This document shows, in pieces, positions 58,477 through 64,000 of a stretch of 64,000 nt of DNA. Location of the stretch: contig JADDTR010000002.1 in assembly GCA_015345905.1 (NCBI GenBank), forward strand, positions 558,001-622,000, given 5' to 3'. Within the stretch, counting starts at the first letter, position 1; each line of letters begins with the position of its first letter. The stretch is from Aotearoamyces nothofagi. Taxonomy: Eukaryota > Ascomycota > Leotiomycetes > Leotiales > Tympanidaceae. The position numbers were made by a program, and so were the translations under genes. Below the pieces are notes generated by a model. The model made no database searches, was not told where the DNA came from, and saw nothing but the letters and a program-made list of their open reading frames with translations.

Positions 58477-60333
58477 TTACAATAAGAACCTAAATCCGCG
58501 ATCTACCGCTTCCGCCGGCAAGCCGCTGTCTTCAATATCGTTGACACGGGCCCGTTCATTCATCTTTCCATCATGGCCGATCGTGACGCCCTGTTCAAGC
58601 TCCCTATTCAAGCGAGCGAGAACAAAACGAAGGATCGAGGCACCGACAATCGACATGATGGAAGTGGCACAGTTCACGGACATTGCGAGATAGTAATGCG
58701 GCTTGGCGTCAGTCGGGTACAGGAAGGGCGAATAGATCTGGCACACGTTGCTGAGGGCGTTGATGCCAGCCAGGGCCGCGGCGCGCTTTGCTGGTGGGCG
58801 CGGGAGGACGTTTGAGATCCATCCGAGCGTGACGACGTAGCCAGAGTAGGTAGCTCCGATCATTAGCATCATGGAGAAGTAACGAGGGCCGAAGCCGGTA
58901 GTGGTCATGGCGATGATATATGCAACTGCCGCGATGGCTGGGCCGATGACCACGTGCAGGTATCGCTCGCGGGTGCGGTCTGCGTGCCAGGCGTTGGTGA
59001 GGATAATGATGGTGCCGAGGACGTACGGCGGTGCTGTGAGCAGGAGGGTATCTACGTTTCCATAGCCGAGACTCTTGACGACGGTGGGGAAGAAGGTAGT
59101 GACACTTCCAGAAGATGTAAATCCGTAGACAGTTAGGAGTAATATCCATGTCTTGATATCCCTGTTACAGTATGGTTAGTACATGATTCTTCAACATGGG
59201 GCGGTTGCAGCGTACTTGACGGCTAGCAAAGCGCCGTGGAAAAACGTCTGTTCCTTAGAAGAGATCCAGTCATCAGTTCCAATATCTTCGTGAAGTCGCC
59301 AGACAGCCATCGCCTTCTCGTCTTCCTTCAACCACGAGGTTGTTCGAGGAAAGTTTGGCATCACAAAGAAGGCGCCAATAGCTACAGCGACCTTTTTGAA
59401 AGCGTTAGCTTGGAACAAGATCGTGCTCTCTTTTGCACTTACAGTTGCAGAACCTTCTATGATGAACAGCCAGCGCCATGCCCCAAGTCCTCGCACGCCG
59501 GCCATTCCACTGGTGATCCCTGCGGCAATCAACCCAGAGAACGCACCCGAGAGCAGTGATCCTGAATACAAGAGGGCTGTTCTGAGAACAAGCTCCTCGC
59601 GTGTATACCAGGCAGATAAATAAAATAGGCAACCGGGCCGTAAATCAGTCAGTCATTGAGCTACTGGAAGATTTCTCGTATGGACTTACAAAGTAGGCAG
59701 CCTCGACAAAACCTAAGAAGAAACGGCATACGAGTAGTCCAGCATAACTTTGCACGGCACCTGTGAGAGCCGATATCATACCCCAAACAATCATGCAGGT
59801 AGGCAGGTAAATTGCTGGTTTTCCAAACTTATTAAGTAAGATATTGGATGGGACTAAGCCTGATTAGCTAACAGTCAAGAAAAGAAGTCGTGGCTGAAGG
59901 CATACCCTGCATCAACAGGTATCCAACAAATAAGATACTAACAGAGGTCTATGATTGGTATTAGTTGCGGTTACTTCTCGAAGTTTTGATAACATACCTG
60001 AAATTCTGAGCCCTTCAAGTCGAGATCGTTCTCCATGCCAGCCAGCCGTGCCGATGCGATGTTGTTGCGATCAAGGTAGTTTAAGATATACATCGCGAGA
60101 GCGATGGGCATAAGACGGAGGTCTATTTTGTGCCTGAGTCTCAGATTGAGTTTTGCTCGCTCTTCCTCCGTGAGATCAAGAAGGATTGGAGGCATGCGAC
60201 TCGGCACAGACTTGATTCCAACGGATGCTACATCTTCCACTTCCTGGATAGGGATTTTGGCAGTGCCGAAGTCCACCGGCGACTTATTGGTCGAATGGAT
60301 GTTATCAGTACCCGATACGAGTTCGACGGCCAT
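58477..60333 (-). CDS. MFS transporter, anion:cation symporter (ACS) family, with non-canonical intron end
   Basis: Six exons (60333-59998, 59948-59906, 59859-59690, 59637-59443, 59391-59216, 59161-58477) give 534 aa with about 12 hydrophobic segments. The family pattern is clear: YILNYLDRNNIASARLAGME, SNILLNKFGKPAIYLP, CRFFLGFVEAAYF-PGCLFYL, SAWYTREELVLRTALLYSGS and FPRTTSWLKEDEKAMA. ACS carriers take up organic anions; bacterial DgoT (galactonate) belongs to this family, which fits the cluster. Intron 3 (59689-59638) has a good donor GTAAGT but ends in TTTACGG instead of AG, and no in-frame AG lies closer than GAG at about 59596, which would delete about 14 residues including YFPG sequence. 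Intron 4 is stop-free and in frame. The upstream Met at 60420 is probably in the leader. Either rare GT-GG splicing or impaired expression. Confidence 0.82.
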
Positions 60334-61245
60334 ATTGAGGTGTTGCCTATGGTTGAGTAGACGCTTGTCGCGATGACTAGGAGATATATAATGGAAAATG
60401 TGCAAGATGGATGGCTTCATATAGACGGCAGGTTGGGGTAAATTTAGTGGATCTGGGGTAGTATTCGATTACCCCAGTTTCTCCACGGATTGCTTATGAC
60501 AGAAGACCCGCGGAGCAGCCTTCTTAGTAGTCCAAGCTTTCTCAAGGAATGCCATCGTCAAGATGGTGCTCAGCATCGGATATCCAGGAATGCTTTTCCT
60601 TTCTCTAAGGATTCAACGGAGATGGGTTACTGGAGTCAGAAGATTGTGGCAGGTGTGCCTCATGCCTATCGAATGGAGGCTGCTGGCGTCACAAAACTTC
60701 TGCTGGGAATGGAAGCAGAATAGCTGGGTTCTGTTCGGCGGCATGCTAGCATCTGAAACCCAAGACTGCAAGAGGTACATCGCCGGCAGTGCCAACTTCT
60801 CGGATAATTGGGAGTGTACTATATGTGTCTGGTGAGGTCGTGAACATCGACACGGGCGAACATTGCTGGGATGTCGGGGAAACAGTGTATCACCTATTTA
60901 GATTAGCTTCCAATTCGGCTTTGAGTCTTGTGGGGTTGGTGCTTTTCCGGTGTCGATCTTGCTTTTCCGGTAGTCGCTTATCCGCTGGATTTGATGTGGA
61001 CCGTCCTGCTACGGAAAACTTATCGATGTCTTGAGTCTTCTCAAGCCTCACTTGAGGCCTTTGGGGCCTGGGCTTTGGCCGGAAAGTTGATTACTTCTTT
61101 CCGGAGCCGGATTGTCTTCGCTTCCTTAAGGTCCTAGCACTTTCGGCGGGCTTTTATGGTAGACGCATTCTGAGTTATATTTGCAGAGGCCCAGCTTCGT
61201 ACAGCACCTGTACTTTTTGTCATATACGCCCTTGGAACAATTAGA
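60334..61245. other. divergent promoter region, transporter / NRPS-like
   Basis: 0.9-kb space holding two start-proximal regions. Apart from the inverted repeat listed next, short open frames of both strands near 60490-61130 have no family sequence. Confidence 0.5.
60453..60477. promoter_or_regulatory. 8-bp inverted repeat, candidate operator
   Basis: CTGGGGTA (60453-60460), 9-nt spacer, TACCCCAG (60470-60477), a perfect dyad 120 nt upstream of the symporter start; another TTGGGGTAAA lies at about 60433-60442. Dimeric fungal zinc-cluster factors bind such dyads. Binding is inferred. Confidence 0.55.
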
Positions 61246-64000
61246 ATGGCAACGACTACTCTAACGGAGAGAATCAGTTCTCTACTTACCCCAAAGTCCC
61301 CAAGAATACAGCACGTAGAAATCTTGGAGGGCCCAGCTTTTAATAACCAGCCAGTTGAAGAGACTCCTGTTTATACAATCAATGACCTTCTTGTTCAACG
61401 TGCTAGGTCTACACCGGATGTTTTGTTACTAGCATATCCAGGCTCGCCAAAAGGCAAGGATGACTATCTTCATTATACAGCAAGAGATCTGGATCGATTT
61501 GCGAATGAAGCCGCCAAGAGGTACATAGGGTTGGGTATTCCGCCGAAGGTATGAACTCTTAGATCTTATTATGGTAATAACGGCTAAGGAAATGGCCTAG
61601 GAAAACGATGAGACGGATGAGGTAGTAGCTGTGCTTGCACCGACCAGTCTCGACTACGTAACAACCATTTTCGCACTCTCCAGATTGGGCTACACACTTC
61701 TTCTTCTTTCGAATCGTTTACCTCTTGAGGCATATGTGTCTCTGCTGGAGAAGACAAAATGCCATCGTATCGTCAGCACATCCGGTTTTGGAGCGACTAT
61801 CCAAAATTTGAAGGATGTATATGACATTGCTTCATACCCTGTCTTGGATAAATCTTTTTACGATCTGCCTCAGCCTACGGGTTCCTACTTTACGCGGGTC
61901 ACTGACGGACCTGCGGCAAGTAAAAGCGCTGCATTCATTGTTCATTCTTCGGGCTCGACCGGTCTACCAAAACCGATATTCCAAACACACAAGGCAGCTC
62001 TCACCAATTACTCAAGTGGACTTGCATACAGAGCTTTCCTGACTTTGCCACTCTACCATAACCATGGACTTTCATGCTTCTTCCGGGCTATTTACGCCGG
62101 TAATGAGATTGCAATGGTCAACGCCAATCTCCCCATGACTGGCAGCAGTCTCATCGCGGCTATGGAGAAATTACAACCTGGCGGTTTCCACGGTGTTCCA
62201 TATGCACTGAAGCTCTTAGGCGAGAATGAGCGTGGTATTGCTTTACTCAAAAACTGCGAGGTAGTAATGTTCGGCGGTAGCTCCTGTCCAGACGAGCTAG
62301 GAGACCGTCTAGTTAAGGCTGGCGTCTACCTTGTCTCTCATTACGGAGCGTAAGTAAAGGATTCGTCGATTATGGACGCTGGCTAACTTTGAATTGCCAG
62401 CACCGAAATTGGTCAGTTGATGACTTCATTCAGAGACCGTAAGACAGATAAAGCTTGGAATTATGTGCGGCCTATTGAAGGACGGGAGAAGTTCATTCAT
62501 TTTGCGCTTTGCGGTCCAGATACCTATGAACTGGTGGTCCTGGATGGCTTGCCCTCAAAAGTAGTATCAAACTCAGACGACCCACCTAATTCCTTCCACA
62601 CATCCGATACCTTTACTCCTCACCCCACGATCCCCAATTCCTGGAAGTATCTGGGCAGACTCGATGATAGGATCACATTAGTCAACGGCGAGAAGGTTCT
62701 GCCTATACCTTTCGAGCATCGAGTTCGAGCCAATGACTTTGTGCAGGAATGCTGGATGTTCGGTATTGGAAGAGCACTTCCTGGTATCATGATCGTCCCA
62801 AGTGATAAAGCTGTCACCATATCCAAGGCTGAACTCTTCGAGAAGATCTGGCCATCCATCGAAGCGGCCAACGCTCGAGTGGAGGGGTTCAGCCAAGTCT
62901 CAAAAGAGATGGTAGAGGTATTAGACGCTGGTACAGAGTATCCTAGCACGGATAAAGGCACCATGATAAGGATAAAGACATACAAGAAATTTGAATCCGA
63001 GATCGAGGCAATTTATGAAAGATTTGAAAATGGCACAACAGAAGAGAACGCTTCCCGCCTTGCTCTGGGCATTGACGAGCTTGAAAAGTATTTGCTTAGT
63101 GTCTTCCATGAGAAAATAGGCGTCAAAAGTCTCACTGTTGACAAAGATGTCTTCGAGGTTGGAGTTGACAGTTTGCAAGCTATAACAGTTTGGGGCCTGA
63201 TAAAGCGTGAAATAGACCTTGGATCAGGCGTCGTTGGACAGAATGTTGTTTTTGAGTATCCCAGTGTCAAAGCCTTAGCAGCACATCTTTATGCTCTTAG
63301 GACTGGTAATGGTGTCGAGGCAAAGGATGAGCTTACCATAATGGCAGAGCTAATAGAGAAGTACTCGGCTTTCCCTCAGCATACTCCTGGTGACAAGATC
63401 GTTACCAAACAGACCATTGTGAGCATTTCTGTTTTGTACAATTGCATCTTTCTGACATAAATTAGATCCTGACAGGTGCTACTGGAACACTGGGAGCACA
63501 TGTTCTCTCTCGGCTCATTGCGAAAGAAGAAGTCGAGGCTGTCTACTGTCTAGTTCGCGCGTCGTCACATGCAGCAGCTACGGACCGCGTTCTCTCAACA
63601 CTCTCATCAAAGTTACTCAACGCAGCTGATACCTCGAAAATAATTGCTCTTCCTTCAGATCTAAGCAAACCAGACCTAGATCTCGACGTTGATACAATCT
63701 CCGCACTACGATCCAAGCTAACGAAAGTCATACACTGTGCTTGGGCAGTGAATTTCAACCTTGGTGTATCCAGCTTTGAATCACAACATATTCGGGGTAC
63801 ATATAATCTAATATCCTTATGCCTATCTATCTCTACTCTGGAGCCTGCCTCGTTCTATTTCTGCTCTTCAATATCAGCCGCGGCTGGAACTCCACTACCA
63901 GCGACTATTGGAGAGACATATATCAAGGAACTAAGTCATGCACAGAATATGGGTTATGCCAGGTCGAAATTGGTTACTGAAAACATTATCAAAGCTGCTA
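61246..64000 (+). CDS. NRPS-like carboxylic acid reductase (A-T-R), 5' part
   Basis: Adenylate-forming reductase: it activates a carboxylic acid as AMP ester, binds it as thioester and reduces it with NADPH. Visible exons 61246-61548, 61601-62349, 62401-63418 and 63466 to the window end encode about 868 aa, open at the 3' side. Adenylation core SSGSTGLPKP (about 217-226) and YNHGLSCFF, HYGATEIGQLM and LGRLDDRITLVNGEKVLP follow in order. The thiolation site is Ser at about 607 in FEVGVDSLQAIT. The reductase domain starts at about 691 with ILTGATGTLGAHVLSRL and has the SDR YxxxK (GYARSKLVTEN). No condensation domain is present, so it is not a classical NRPS. Junctions are all GT-AG. Substrate unknown; relatives include aminoadipate- and aryl-acid-type reductases. 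Confidence 0.88.

Overview
The window is nuclear DNA of a filamentous ascomycete (Pezizomycotina; gene content and style suggest Leotiomycetes, but no marker settles the class). The genes are compact, with introns mostly of 45-60 nt (CTAAC/CTGAC-like branch sites, GT..AG ends), short intergenic spaces, and typical fungal families: YAT permease, Zn2Cys6 regulator, NRPS-like reductase and a split KamA-type aminomutase gene. I could build 24 protein genes by joining exons on conserved family sequence. Two run off the window: PP2A-B at the left edge and the NRPS-like reductase at the right edge. No rRNA, tRNA, CRISPR array or intact transposon was seen.

Left part (1-28.9 kb), mostly housekeeping: PP2A B55 regulatory subunit, amino-acid permease, UAA-family nucleotide-sugar transporter, AMP deaminase, an ELMO/PH protein, a mitochondrial-looking lysine 2,3-aminomutase-like radical SAM enzyme, an MCT-like transporter, a DJ-1/PfpI-like protein with Ser where the family has its nucleophilic Cys, an NmrA-like reductase, a class II aldolase/adducin protein and a D-2-hydroxyacid dehydrogenase.

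Middle (28.9-34.9 kb): a 6-kb stretch without a convincing gene, rich in short tandem repeats. It is followed by a disordered protein with a KEN motif, the vacuolar sorting receptor Vps10, cytidine deaminase, dipeptidyl aminopeptidase (DPP IV type) and a TauD/Jlp1-like dioxygenase.

Right part (49.7-60.4 kb), the most interesting block: two head-to-head pairs, (aldo-keto reductase / DHDPS-type aldolase) and (RidA / D-galactonate dehydratase-like enzyme), then a Zn2Cys6 regulator and an anion:cation symporter-type MFS transporter. Together they look like a sugar-acid catabolic cluster: import, dehydration or reduction, aldol cleavage to pyruvate plus glyceraldehyde, imine clean-up and local control. 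The AKR/aldolase pair has the arrangement known for fungal D-galacturonate genes, but the dehydratase is of the bacterial DgoD type, with every catalytic residue in place. An adenylation-thiolation-reductase gene starts beyond the transporter.

Splicing is unusual. Of 62 introns modelled, four are best explained as GC-AG, and the symporter gene has an intron whose acceptor reads GG instead of AG.
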